Source: a virus
Length of the DNA stretch: 42,041 nt
Strand: one strand, 5' to 3'
IMG/VR virus record: IMGVR_UViG_3300044633_001398
Location: 1 to 42,041 of that record
Shown here: positions 33,001 to 39,581 of the stretch, piece by piece
How the letters are laid out: each line of letters starts with the position of its first letter
How positions within the stretch are numbered: the stretch's first letter is position 1
Notes under the pieces: generated by a model
Seen by the model: only the letters and a program-made list of their open reading frames with translations
Databases searched by the model: none
What the model was told of the DNA's origin: nothing
Made by a program: the position numbers and the translations under genes

Positions 33001-35634
33001 ATCGGCCGCCTCGGGCCGCAAGGCATCGAGCTATTCGCTCAAAGCCAACTCCAAGCCGCCGCCACCAAGCCCGCTAAGACGGATAAGCAGAAGGCCGATA
33101 TCCAAGCCAAGATCACCGAGGCCGGGCAGTTGCAATCCGAAGTGGACAAGCTCCGCCGCGACTCCACCACCGCCGCCATCGTCGGCAATAAAGACCTCAT
33201 CAAATCCTCGCTCCCCGCCGGAGTCGATGCCGTGCAGGTCAACATCGCCATCCGCGAAGCGATCCTCGGCGCACCCACGCCGCTTGCCGCCCAAGCCGCG
33301 ACCTCCTCCATCCTCACCGGCCAAGGGCTCTCCGACAAAGGAGCCGCCCGCATCTCCGGCAGCATCGTCCGCGACTTACTCAAGACCACGCAGGACACCC
33401 GCGCCAAAGTCCTCCAAGACCTCCTCGCCACAGCCGATTCCGACCGACGCCTGGATAAATCCAAGCTCGGCTCCCTCATCCGCCTCAACCGCGAAGGCAA
33501 TCTCACCGATGCCAGCCTGCACGCAGGCATGGCTAAGATGCTCGGCATCCCGCATTGGAGCGCCGAGCACAGCGCCAAGGTCCGCCGCATCCTCGCCCAG
33601 CACGAGAAAGCCACCGACCCCCGCATCAAGCTCGTCAAAGCCGCTGAAGCCCTCGATGTCGTTTACCGCGACTTCATGCCGCCGGGCTTCCTCGACAAAG
33701 TGGACACCATCCAGACCATCGCCATGCTGCTGAATCCCAAAACGGTGATCCGAAATGTGGTTGGCAACGCTCTCATGGCCGGGGCCGACCTCGCCGCCGA
33801 TACTGTCGCCGTGCCGATGGATGCTCTGGTTTCCCTTGGCACCGGCGAGCGCACCCGCACCGGCCTTTCACTCGGTGAACGCCTCATGGGCCTCGGAGCC
33901 GGGGTAGGGGACATCAAAGCAGGCTACGACTTCGCCCGCTCCGAAGGCCGTGGCCGCATTGGAAGCATCGCCGAGGGCGTCGATACCCTCGTCCGCCTTG
34001 GCCGCCTGCAATCCTCGGGCAAATACAACTCCTCCGACATCTCCGCCCTCAGCGGCCCCACCTTTACCGCCCCGGTCCTCCGCCAACTGGAATCCACTCT
34101 TGGCCTTGTCCTCTCCATCACCGACCGAGGTTTCTACGAATCCGCCTTCCGCGCCAGCCTCGACACCCGCATGAAAGCTGCCGCCGCAAATGGCAACCCT
34201 ATGCTCGCGCCCGATACCGACATGGTGACAGCCGCCCGCATGGATGCTGGCCGCGCAATATACCAAGACCCCAATGTCGCCAGCCGCACGCTCAGCATGT
34301 TCCGCCGCGGTTTCAATTTCAATCAACGCTGGGGCATCGGCTCCCTCCTAATGAAATTCACCCAAGTCCCCGGCTCGATCCTCACCCGCGCCGTGGAATT
34401 TTCCCCGCTTGGATTCATCAACACCGCCTACCAAAGCCTCGCGCCAATGCTCTCCAACTCCCGCGAGTTCGACCAGCAAGCCTTCACCGACTCCTTCTCC
34501 CGCGCCCTCGTCGGCACCACCGGCCTCGTCGCCACCGGCTACTGGCTCGCCCACCTCGGCATCATCTCCGCTGGCAACGACGCCAAAGATGAAGACAAGC
34601 GAAACCTCAACCGCGCCATGGGCTGGGGCACCTACAAACTCAATGTCGATGCCCTCAAACGCGCCCTCATGACCGGCAACTTCTGGACCCCTCAGAAACA
34701 GCAACGCGATGACATGGTGATCGGCTACGATTGGGCACAGCCCCTCTCCATCGGCGTTGCCATGGGTGCCTACGCACGCGAGAACCAAGACGCCGTGCGC
34801 CAAGACATCCTATCAGGCAAAAAGCAGGACATCTTTTCCAATGGTGTCAACTGGCTCGCCTATGCAGGCGGAGCGGTCAGCGGCGCAATGAACTCCCTTG
34901 TCGAGCAACCCCTGCTTTCAGGTATCAATCAATTCGCCCGCGAAGTTAGCTATGATAATTTCATCGGGGCTCTCCTCAAAACCGCCGCCGACGCCCCCGG
35001 CACCTTCATCCCCACCGCCGCAAGGCAATGGATGCAACTCACCGACAACGCCGCCCGCGAAACCCGCGACAGCTCCCCGGCTCGCCAATACATCAACGAA
35101 CTCAAAGCCCAACTCCCCGGCCAAAGCCAAACCCTCCCGCAGAAATACGACATCACCGGGCAGCCCATCGAGCGATGGGCCAAGGACAGCAACACGCTCT
35201 TCAATGTCCTCTTCAATCCCTCGATGGTCAGCTACATCAAACGCAGCCCCGCACTCACCGAAATGAGTCAGGTTTACAAATACACCGCCGAAACCGGAGC
35301 CGTTCCAAACCCCGTCAAACCGGAATTTAAACTTGAGGGAGTTACCGTCCGCCTCACCTCCGAAGAGATCAGCGCCATGCAGAAAGACATGGGCGCTCTC
35401 AGCATCGCCGCGCTGGAAAAGTTCGTCCTCTCCGATCCTCGCTACGACAAAGCCACCTGGGACGCCAAAGCCCGCGCCATGACCCGCGCCCTGGAGAAAG
35501 CCAGCACCGCCGCCAAATACCGCATCCTCTTGTCTCGCCCCGACCTCAAGACCCGCGCCAAGCAGGAATACGACGCCGCCCGCGCCAACGAAGCCGCCAC
35601 CCAAGCCGAAATGGTCGCAGCCGACGCGCCGTAG
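30091..35634 (+). CDS. giant polyvalent internal virion / ejection protein, 1847 aa
   Basis: A 1847-aa protein. Residues about 1-180 are Pro/Gln-rich linkers with a twice-used short helix (YQAALDYLAKL, YTAALAYLERQ). Residues about 280-480 include glycine/alanine-rich hydrophobic segments (GLATGATTAAVAGAAGSVVP) that could enter membranes. Residues about 480-590 are a Pro/Ala linker. Residues about 610-730 are an AT-rich-coded domain resembling an LPD3/BECR-type nuclease-associated domain. From about 860 it is a large helical region with LLNPKTVIRNVVGNALMAGA (about 1211-1230), a hallmark of large phage polyvalent proteins. Such proteins are packaged and injected with the DNA. It is the last gene of the late operon, three bases from the convergent integrase gene. 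Confidence 0.75.
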   Translation: MSGYQAALDYLAKLNGPTNQSPDPLAAPTPAQGAQIIDFETPLPEMGGEPDFISIPEDSEETLTATAYEPAPAPSQPMGDGYTAALAYLERQQADQQAQAATQQAVAEATTPDQNLPVLKPELADALGVLDYRDPQEGARRSQAAALGEILGLPEYEKVQLGAAPVNDDGTVTIRRAQAVSPEANAAAAKQLENLRIMAAGEMLVEDSPKEVGTLQGIANAAQNAFDSARQALMATDGLDENDAAQLARIEYNKAARRVAPGYAAYQQAEGWDAVKAFAKNPFEVSANIITEGLAGSWPALASGLATGATTAAVAGAAGSVVPGAGNVVGAGGGFTAGMVGGTAAGSFATEYGSKILEELQTAGMNPKNPESIAKFFSNETLMAEAKDAAFKRGVPVAAFDALSAGIAGRVGSVFRAAAKTPVRLAATEGVIQGGLGAGGEISGSLAAGDPVNPKAVFAEVLGEVGPAAIEIAAGRAASASQPAPMGTPSSPTAPPSSAPIAQPAPAEVPQNFTPISSPAPAATGPAPRTLGQVRAPQIAIDPAALDETFGPATGTPPAASAPAASAPTAPEPTGSPEMITGEGAGLSSPQNPITVSTDWISSFTEKPQAQQAAREWWRTNRPEPVEVSHPKFETPIVVSWQGIKHATRKSAGIEELATVPFIQEAIANSEWVGQAPDKRQRNTIKSVHELKAPILLNNEPKDLRIVVRQTTSGTLFYDHSYIKTTEPAVTSEEPSIKDSGQQAAGSAENDSQSTPAVKPSDLQNTESEFESTMRNAMRRNNEAGFVDIQAIQDFGQSLYESGKGFAQWSGEMVRKFGEAIRDVLETIWEYVSGGQYLPQARERGSVNISPGTGPKPRKFGQSLQAAPGVAPEVKSRLTSLDYDPVSNAQTLANARARIDSAGSLDKAYDDLMDRRDIGGWQPTAEDYATGMELMAQFQNRGIHYKAASIANMMAARATDQGRAIQALSMIGRLGPQGIELFAQSQLQAAATKPAKTDKQKADIQAKITEAGQLQSEVDKLRRDSTTAAIVGNKDLIKSSLPAGVDAVQVNIAIREAILGAPTPLAAQAATSSILTGQGLSDKGAARISGSIVRDLLKTTQDTRAKVLQDLLATADSDRRLDKSKLGSLIRLNREGNLTDASLHAGMAKMLGIPHWSAEHSAKVRRILAQHEKATDPRIKLVKAAEALDVVYRDFMPPGFLDKVDTIQTIAMLLNPKTVIRNVVGNALMAGADLAADTVAVPMDALVSLGTGERTRTGLSLGERLMGLGAGVGDIKAGYDFARSEGRGRIGSIAEGVDTLVRLGRLQSSGKYNSSDISALSGPTFTAPVLRQLESTLGLVLSITDRGFYESAFRASLDTRMKAAAANGNPMLAPDTDMVTAARMDAGRAIYQDPNVASRTLSMFRRGFNFNQRWGIGSLLMKFTQVPGSILTRAVEFSPLGFINTAYQSLAPMLSNSREFDQQAFTDSFSRALVGTTGLVATGYWLAHLGIISAGNDAKDEDKRNLNRAMGWGTYKLNVDALKRALMTGNFWTPQKQQRDDMVIGYDWAQPLSIGVAMGAYARENQDAVRQDILSGKKQDIFSNGVNWLAYAGGAVSGAMNSLVEQPLLSGINQFAREVSYDNFIGALLKTAADAPGTFIPTAARQWMQLTDNAARETRDSSPARQYINELKAQLPGQSQTLPQKYDITGQPIERWAKDSNTLFNVLFNPSMVSYIKRSPALTEMSQVYKYTAETGAVPNPVKPEFKLEGVTVRLTSEEISAMQKDMGALSIAALEKFVLSDPRYDKATWDAKARAMTRALEKASTAAKYRILLSRPDLKTRAKQEYDAARANEAATQAEMVAADAP

Positions 35635-35637
35635 TCC

Positions 35638-36789
35638 TCAAAGCGGATCCGGCTCGCTCACCAAATCATGGTAGTGCGCCCAGGTAGTCTGGAACGATCC
35701 ATGCCGCAGCATCCGGCTCGCCACCTCCAATCCGCTCCGCATCGCAATCTCCGCGCCAAATTGCCCCCGCAGCGCATAGCTCACTTTGTTTCCAGGTCGA
35801 TTTTTTAGAAAGCCGTGCGCCCATTCATTGATCGTCCGCTGATACAAATCCTCAGCATCCGTCTTGTGCTTGCGCGGAATCACAAAATCTTCCGACTCTG
35901 GAAATGCTCCGCGCAATTGCTCCAACAATTCCCGCCGTGCCGGAACCACCCCGTCGCGGCCCTTGGGAACATAGTAGGAGCCATCCGATAGTTTTCTTTT
36001 CACAAACTCCAACACCGGCCCCTTCGTTCCCTCGCGCACCCAAGCCCAGCGCAACTCCATCGTCTCGTTGTTCCTCAAACCGCACCACCGCATCAACGCA
36101 AACACCGCCCAAATTTTTCGATCCTCCTCCTTCTTGCTCTTCCGCAACTTCTCCGCAGCCTCCTCCATCGCCACAAGCTGCTTCGGGTCGATCACCCGAA
36201 ACGGCTCCGCCTTGCCAGCCTCCGCCCCGCCCCGCCGCCGAGTCGAAAACGCCACCGCTCGAAACCCCGCCACATCGGGCAAATGCAAATCCTCGTAATA
36301 GTGCATCACTCCTGGTGCAAACATCGACTTGATCGAGTTGACATCCGACCGAATCCCCGCCGCCGCCCGCCCCGCCGCCATTTGTTTCTCCACCCATTTC
36401 CGAAACCGATCCGCCCTCAAAACCTCATTGATCCGGCGACCTCCCGCCGCCTCCGTCTCAAACTCCTCGCGCACATACCGCTCAAACCTCCCCGCGACTG
36501 CCCGCGCCGACTTCGGCCCCTTCTCCTCCCATTTTTCCGCCACCTCTTGCACGGTAGCGAACCCCTGCCGCCTCGACACCTCCTCTTGGGTCTTCGTGTC
36601 ACCCGTCTTGATGGCCTCCGCCAAACGCTTCGCCACCTTCAAAGCCGTCGGCTTGTCCGATTTCGTTCTAACATCGGTAGACCGCAGATACCGCCTGCCC
36701 CGATACTGGCAGCGATAATACCAAACATGCCGGGATTCGTCCCAGAACACCGAAACCTCGCCCCATTTTCGTTGTGATTTTTCTTTCAT
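35638..36789 (-). CDS. int: tyrosine-recombinase integrase
   Basis: A 383-aa phage integrase. The N-terminal arm-binding and SAM-like core domains cover about residues 1-165, and the catalytic domain follows. Visible catalytic residues: Arg239 in CGLRNNETMELRW, a Lys in VPKGRDG (about 276), Arg341 in SYALRGQFG, His363 in MLRHGSFQTTW and the nucleophile Tyr373 in HYHDL. The usual His of the HxxR box is Tyr338. I chose ATG 36789; a GTG 24 bases upstream is inside an inverted repeat. The attP lies about 120 bp upstream. It should integrate the phage into a host tRNA-Lys gene. Confidence 0.92.
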   Translation of the reverse strand: MKEKSQRKWGEVSVFWDESRHVWYYRCQYRGRRYLRSTDVRTKSDKPTALKVAKRLAEAIKTGDTKTQEEVSRRQGFATVQEVAEKWEEKGPKSARAVAGRFERYVREEFETEAAGGRRINEVLRADRFRKWVEKQMAAGRAAAGIRSDVNSIKSMFAPGVMHYYEDLHLPDVAGFRAVAFSTRRRGGAEAGKAEPFRVIDPKQLVAMEEAAEKLRKSKKEEDRKIWAVFALMRWCGLRNNETMELRWAWVREGTKGPVLEFVKRKLSDGSYYVPKGRDGVVPARRELLEQLRGAFPESEDFVIPRKHKTDAEDLYQRTINEWAHGFLKNRPGNKVSYALRGQFGAEIAMRSGLEVASRMLRHGSFQTTWAHYHDLVSEPDPL

Positions 36790-36817
36790 AAAAGTGGCCA
36801 CTCCGCAGACCACTTTT
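36790..36817 (-). promoter_or_regulatory. inverted repeat at integrase start, operator-like
   Basis: AAAAGTGG (36790-36797) and CCACTTTT (36810-36817) are separated by 12 bases. The palindrome GTGGCCAC (36794-36801) overlaps the left arm. It begins next to the integrase ATG, so a protein or RNA fold here could block translation or transcription of int. Confidence 0.45.
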
Positions 36818-36908
36818 CACTAAACCACAACCGAACCAATTTTCCACATTTAACAGAACAACCAGTGTAAAACCCTCTAAATGAACCCTCCGATCAACAA
36901 TCAGGAAG

Positions 36909-36950
36909 TGCGCCCCCCGGGACTCGAACCCGGAACCAATTGATTAAGAG
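36909..36950 (-). other. attP core: 3' half of a tRNA-Lys(CTT) gene
   Basis: On the minus strand the segment reads as the anticodon loop CTCTTAA, the 3' anticodon stem, the T arm (CCGGG, TTCGAGT, CCCGG) and the acceptor 3' end with GGGGCGCA. The bases before the loop do not pair with the anticodon stem and no 5' half is present, so it is not a complete tRNA. Tyrosine integrases of this kind recombine at the 3' part of tRNA genes, and the phage copy restores the host gene. Confidence 0.85.
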
Positions 36951-37012
36951 ACTGGCGTTCTTTATTTGAAAATGAATATCTTACCAAAACCGCCTGCCGC
37001 TTTGCATGTCGG
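36951..37012. other. attP flank without a gene
   Basis: AT-rich sequence between the tRNA-like core and the small minus-strand ORF. It may hold integrase or excisionase arm sites. I see no clear repeat. The open frame running through it on the minus strand crosses the tRNA segment and is not a gene. Confidence 0.4.
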
Positions 37013-37183
37013 TTAAATAGGATTTGCTGGCTCTTTTCCGTCCACCAGGGCGGGTGGAAATTCGCGGTCTTCGGCAGCAAGGTTTTCATCGGTGGTGACT
37101 GAAATGTCGAGCTCGTCGATGAACTTGGCAAGGGCTTCAAGGGCCGGTTCGCTTTTGGGTGAGTTCTTGGGGCGTGTGGGCAT
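37013..37183 (-). CDS. possible small acidic protein, 56 aa
   Basis: A minus-strand ORF beginning MPTRPKNSPKSEPALEALAK, then FIDELDISVTTDENLAAEDR, ending PANPI. It overlaps the end of the lipoprotein gene by 47 bases in another frame. The acidic helix-forming centre looks like a real small protein, and it would be the last gene of the lysogen operon. Support is limited to composition and position. Confidence 0.35.
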   Translation of the reverse strand: MPTRPKNSPKSEPALEALAKFIDELDISVTTDENLAAEDREFPPALVDGKEPANPI

Positions 37184-37574
37184 CTTTGATGAGGGCGTCG
37201 AGAAGAGGATTGTGGCGGTATGAGGGGCTGACGATTCCGATGTTTTGCGGGATGGGTTCGTTGCTGCCGAACATCTCCCAGTTCATGGAGCCGTCGGGCC
37301 AGCGGGCGCGGAATTTCTGGCTCATGCGTCCGTTGTAGGGCCAGCGGGGATAGGTGTTCGGATAGGGCTTTTGCGGTGTGACTTTGATGGTGAGGGGAGC
37401 CGCGCCAAGGACATTTCCGTTCCAATCCACAATGCCGCCTGCGGGGCTGGTGTGGATGGTGATTTCGACGGGCTCGGGCGCGGGCTCGGCGCGTCGAACT
37501 TGCGGTGGTGGTTCGGGAGTCGCGCAACCCGACAGCATCGCCGCCAGAGCTAGGATTGATGCGGGTCGGCACAT
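37137..37574 (-). CDS. lipoprotein with PEGA-like domain
   Basis: A 145-aa protein with signal peptide and lipobox MLSGC (Cys17). After a Pro/Glu-rich spacer it has ITIHTSPAGGIVDWNGNVLG then APLTI (about residues 38-63), which matches the short beta PEGA domain. The rest (WPYNGRMSQKFRARWPDGS...) is unknown. It would sit on the inner face of the outer membrane or at the cell surface. In the repressor-led operon it is probably made in lysogens and could block superinfecting phages or alter the envelope. It starts four bases after the stop of the membrane protein. Confidence 0.7.
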   Translation of the reverse strand: MCRPASILALAAMLSGCATPEPPPQVRRAEPAPEPVEITIHTSPAGGIVDWNGNVLGAAPLTIKVTPQKPYPNTYPRWPYNGRMSQKFRARWPDGSMNWEMFGSNEPIPQNIGIVSPSYRHNPLLDALIKDAHTPQELTQKRTGP

Positions 37575-37577
37575 GAT

Positions 37578-37970
37578 TTAATCCCAAATTGGAAAGGTTT
37601 GATGTTTTCTCAACCATTCCGCCACAACGCGCGGCCTTTGCTCGTCACTGTAGCTTAAAAAGCCCTTAATGGTTTCTCTGGCTTCAATGTTTTTGATGCT
37701 TTCTTCCGTGTAGCTGAATGCCATTGCAGCGAAGAAACAAGCAACAAGAGAAAATAGGAAGAACAACTGTCCAACAAGCCATCCAACCATCTCGGCTTTT
37801 CTGAAATTTATAAACTCACTGATAAAGGTGGTGATTTTATCAGCTATTATCTTACCAAACTTCGCGCTGGCATATCCGCAGCAAACGATAGCCCAAAGAA
37901 CCAAAATTTTTTGAAGACCCCATGCATTATTTGCATCCAGCCATAAATGAAATTCATCAACAAAGTTCAT
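37578..37970 (-). CDS. membrane protein of the lysogen operon, 130 aa
   Basis: It has two to three hydrophobic segments: about residues 19-37 (GLQKILVLWAIVCCGYASA), and 63-87 (GWLVGQLFFLFSLVACFFAA...). A soluble C-terminal tail of about 40 residues ends in a tryptophan-rich motif. The DNA is notably AT-rich compared with the late genes, which indicates recent transfer. Between repressor and lipoprotein, it is a likely superinfection-exclusion or lysogenic conversion gene. No family is recognised. Confidence 0.65.
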   Translation of the reverse strand: MNFVDEFHLWLDANNAWGLQKILVLWAIVCCGYASAKFGKIIADKITTFISEFINFRKAEMVGWLVGQLFFLFSLVACFFAAMAFSYTEESIKNIEARETIKGFLSYSDEQRPRVVAEWLRKHQTFPIWD

Positions 37971-37982
37971 GATTTTTCAGTT

Positions 37983-38303
37983 CTATGATTTCGGCCCGGT
38001 GCCCTTCTTGTAGCGAACTTGGGTTTTCGCTGGTGAGGGTCCAGGCACGGGCAGTTCGCAAATGTTCCCAGGGTTTTCCTGCATCATTGTGGTTTCGGGC
38101 GCATGAAACGATGTCGTGGGCAAAATATTTCTAGTCCTGGCAAACTCGGAGGGGCTGACAATTTTTTTCTCCATTCCGAAAAATTGTTCGAGAGCTTGCA
38201 CGACTACAGCGGAGCGTTTGATTCCCTGGCTGTCCGCGTAACCGTCGACCAAATCATACAGTCGCTTTGACATCCTGGTGTCGATTTTCCTGTGGTCTGA
38301 CAT
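37983..38303 (-). CDS. ribbon-helix-helix regulator, candidate lysogeny repressor
   Basis: A 106-aa protein. Residues about 7-45 (IDTRMSKRLYDLVDGYADSQ then GIKRSAVVVQALEQFF) fit a ribbon-helix-helix DNA-binding fold: one beta strand and two helices, acting as a dimer. The remaining 60 residues are Pro/Thr-rich and probably disordered. It is divergent from a second RHH gene at 38398, with TCTGACA-type half-sites at its own start codon. It is the first gene of the minus-strand operon, so it probably regulates itself and the early + genes. The role as repressor is inferred from layout. Confidence 0.7.
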   Translation of the reverse strand: MSDHRKIDTRMSKRLYDLVDGYADSQGIKRSAVVVQALEQFFGMEKKIVSPSEFARTRNILPTTSFHAPETTMMQENPGNICELPVPGPSPAKTQVRYKKGTGPKS

Positions 38304-38312
38304 AGTCGGACA
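38296..38312. promoter_or_regulatory. operator pair over the minus-strand RHH start
   Basis: TCTGACA (38296-38302) and TCGGACA (38306-38312) lie exactly 10 bp apart and overlap the start codon of the leftward regulator. Tandem half-sites one helical turn apart suit RHH dimers. Confidence 0.55.
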
Positions 38313-38397
38313 TTCGCCGTCGATGTTCGAGGGGGCAACAAATATTTTTATTTTTTTCCATTGACTTGTCTGACACTTTCAGAAAATATCTGACGCC
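38313..38397. promoter_or_regulatory. divergent promoter/operator region of the switch
   Basis: Between the divergent RHH genes is an AT-rich core (38337-38360), then TTGACT (38361-38366) as a possible -35 for the rightward gene. TCTGACA (38369-38375) and TCTGACG (38389-38395) are 20 bp apart, with an inverted TTTCAGA between them. The rightward ATG at 38398 has no clear Shine-Dalgarno sequence, so the message might be nearly leaderless. Confidence 0.6.
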
Positions 38398-38592
38398 ATG
38401 ACAGAAAAACCAACACACACACGACTGTCTGCGCGGCTCCCAGAGCCGCTTTGCGGGCGGCTCCGCGAGGAAGCAGCTAAACGGATGTGCAGCGCGTCAG
38501 ACATTGTTCGCATGTCGCTGCTCAATTTTTTTGAAGCTAATTGTCAGAAAGTTTCTGACAACTCCAAGCAAATCGAGGAGGTGCCGGTATGA
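38398..38592 (+). CDS. ribbon-helix-helix regulator, rightward (Cro-like role)
   Basis: A 64-aa protein. THTRLSARLPEPLCGRLREE then AAKRMCSASDIVRMSLLNFF matches the Arc/CopG-type ribbon-helix-helix: a beta strand with RLSARL and two helices. It is divergent from the RHH gene at 38303 and probably competes for the same TCTGACA-type sites. A perfect 10+1+10 palindrome containing these half-sites lies inside its coding region. The stop overlaps the next ATG at 38589. Confidence 0.75.
   Translation: MTEKPTHTRLSARLPEPLCGRLREEAAKRMCSASDIVRMSLLNFFEANCQKVSDNSKQIEEVPV
38541..38561. promoter_or_regulatory. perfect palindrome, probable RHH operator within gene
   Basis: TTGTCAGAAA, one central G, then its exact reverse complement TTTCTGACAA. 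It contains the TCTGACA half-site in both orientations and lies within the rightward RHH gene, where bound repressor could block elongation. Confidence 0.7.
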
Positions 38593-38786
38593 GCCTCGGT
38601 TACACCATCAGGGAGGAACGGGGCGCGTGGGAGATTGTTTTGACCCATGTTGTGAAGACCTGCCTTACCGAGCGTGATGCTCGGTTCTGGGTGGAAAACT
38701 GGAACGAGGGTCGCAACCCGACTCCCGAGGAAATCGCCGACCATTTGTCCCGCGACTGGCCGAAGGCCGAGGAGGCGCAGCCATGA
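38589..38786 (+). CDS. hypothetical early protein, 65 aa
   Basis: A small acidic protein with Trp residues (GAWEIVLTHV; ARFWVENWNEGRNPTPEEIA). Function unknown. It is well supported as a gene: GAGGAGGTG lies just before the ATG, which overlaps the previous stop, and its TGA overlaps the next ATG at 38783. Confidence 0.6.
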   Translation: MSLGYTIREERGAWEIVLTHVVKTCLTERDARFWVENWNEGRNPTPEEIADHLSRDWPKAEEAQP

Positions 38787-38941
38787 GCCCCCTTCGCAAG
38801 CGCCTTTGGTATGTGGAGGGGCTGAATACCCTCCGGCACAAAGTGGGCGAGTATTTTTGGAGTGCCTCGAGCTCGGAGGCGCGCATGGAGTGGACCCTGC
38901 GTTTCGGGGGGATTCCGACTCACTGGAGGTTGGAACGATGA
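38783..38941 (+). CDS. hypothetical protein, 52 aa
   Basis: A small basic protein, MSPLRKRLWYVEGLNTLRHK followed by VGEYFWSASSSEARMEW and ending HWRLER. Coupled by overlap at both ends (38783 and 38938). No family recognised. Confidence 0.5.
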   Translation: MSPLRKRLWYVEGLNTLRHKVGEYFWSASSSEARMEWTLRFGGIPTHWRLER

Positions 38942-39045
38942 GCGGGGCGGATTTTTTGCGGCTGGCGGGCTATGCCTGGGATTTTGTGTGGCTCATTAGC
39001 CCGGCGCTTTTTTTGGCGGGGCTGACCTGGAGGGTGTCGAGATGA
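38938..39045 (+). CDS. mini membrane protein, 35 aa
   Basis: MSGADFLRLAGYAWDFVWLI followed by SPALFLAGLTWRVSR: a single membrane helix (about residues 12-30) with a basic end. It is coupled to the previous gene by ATGA overlap. It may alter the host inner membrane early in infection. Confidence 0.5.
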   Translation: MSGADFLRLAGYAWDFVWLISPALFLAGLTWRVSR

Positions 39046-39054
39046 GTTGCTTTT

Positions 39055-39270
39055 TTACTTTAGTAGGGCGTAAAGAGAAACAGCCAGAGAAAGGATGGAG
39101 ATGGCTATGGCGATCCAGTTTTGGACGCGGGATACAGCGTTTTTTCTCCGCTCAATCTCGTAATGATGAGCAAGGCCGGGATAGGAATCGGTTTTATATC
39201 CAGCAGTATCCCGCAGAAGCTGGGCTGTATTCTTTTTCTGAATTGTGGAAAGAAGGTCGTCTTCTGTCAT
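39055..39270 (-). CDS. membrane-anchored protein on the opposite strand, 71 aa
   Basis: From the ATG at 39270 it reads MTEDDLLSTIQKKNTAQLLR, then DSYPGLAHHYEIERRKNAV, then WIAIAISILSLAVSLYALLK. It has an amphipathic helical N-terminus and a C-terminal membrane helix with two lysine ends (tail-anchored). Residue use is convincing, while the overlapping + strand frame looks like its shadow. A TTG 33 bases upstream is a less likely start. It is an isolated, oppositely oriented small gene in the early region, in the manner of a phage moron. No function can be assigned. Confidence 0.65.
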   Translation of the reverse strand: MTEDDLLSTIQKKNTAQLLRDTAGYKTDSYPGLAHHYEIERRKNAVSRVQNWIAIAISILSLAVSLYALLK

Positions 39271-39581
39271 CGGAGGAACTGGCTCAGATCGAGGACCGGT
39301 CAAGGAAAGTCGCCAGCAGCCTTCTGTGGTCTGACCGGGTGCCAGTAGATGACCTCTCGGACATGGGGGCTCTGTGCGTGTGGGATGTGCCGCGCCTCAT
39401 GGGAATGATTTCACTGCTTTCGAGTGAATCGGAAGCGGCCCCAAGCAGTCAAGCGCAGGAGGGCGGACTATGAGCGAGGGCTATCTTTTCCGCAGTGAGG
39501 GAGTGTGGAGGACTTGGGCGACCTGCCTGACGCTGGCAAACACGGGGAACTACGACTTGGCGAAGCGGTGGTATGGGGGCT
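39271..39581. other. gap between two minus-strand genes
   Basis: About 310 bases without a gene I can support. The leftward gene's promoter should lie near 39271-39340. On + there is an open frame (39042-39473) whose last 65 codons are not opposed by a gene. Its end carries AAGCGCAGGAGGGCGGACTA just before an ATG at 39470, and a near copy of this precedes the real start at 39937. Confidence 0.4.

Noticed and set aside
36905-36990. complete tRNA gene
   Set aside because: Only the 3' half is present, and the upstream bases do not pair with the anticodon stem or acceptor.
36901-37617. 238-codon minus-strand open frame across attP
   Set aside because: It crosses the tRNA fragment and overlaps the lipoprotein gene in another frame; no protein-like pattern.
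39042-39473. 143-codon + strand frame with an ATGA start
   Set aside because: The first half is opposed by a convincing minus-strand membrane protein. The second half has no recognised feature. It may be the remains of an older + gene.
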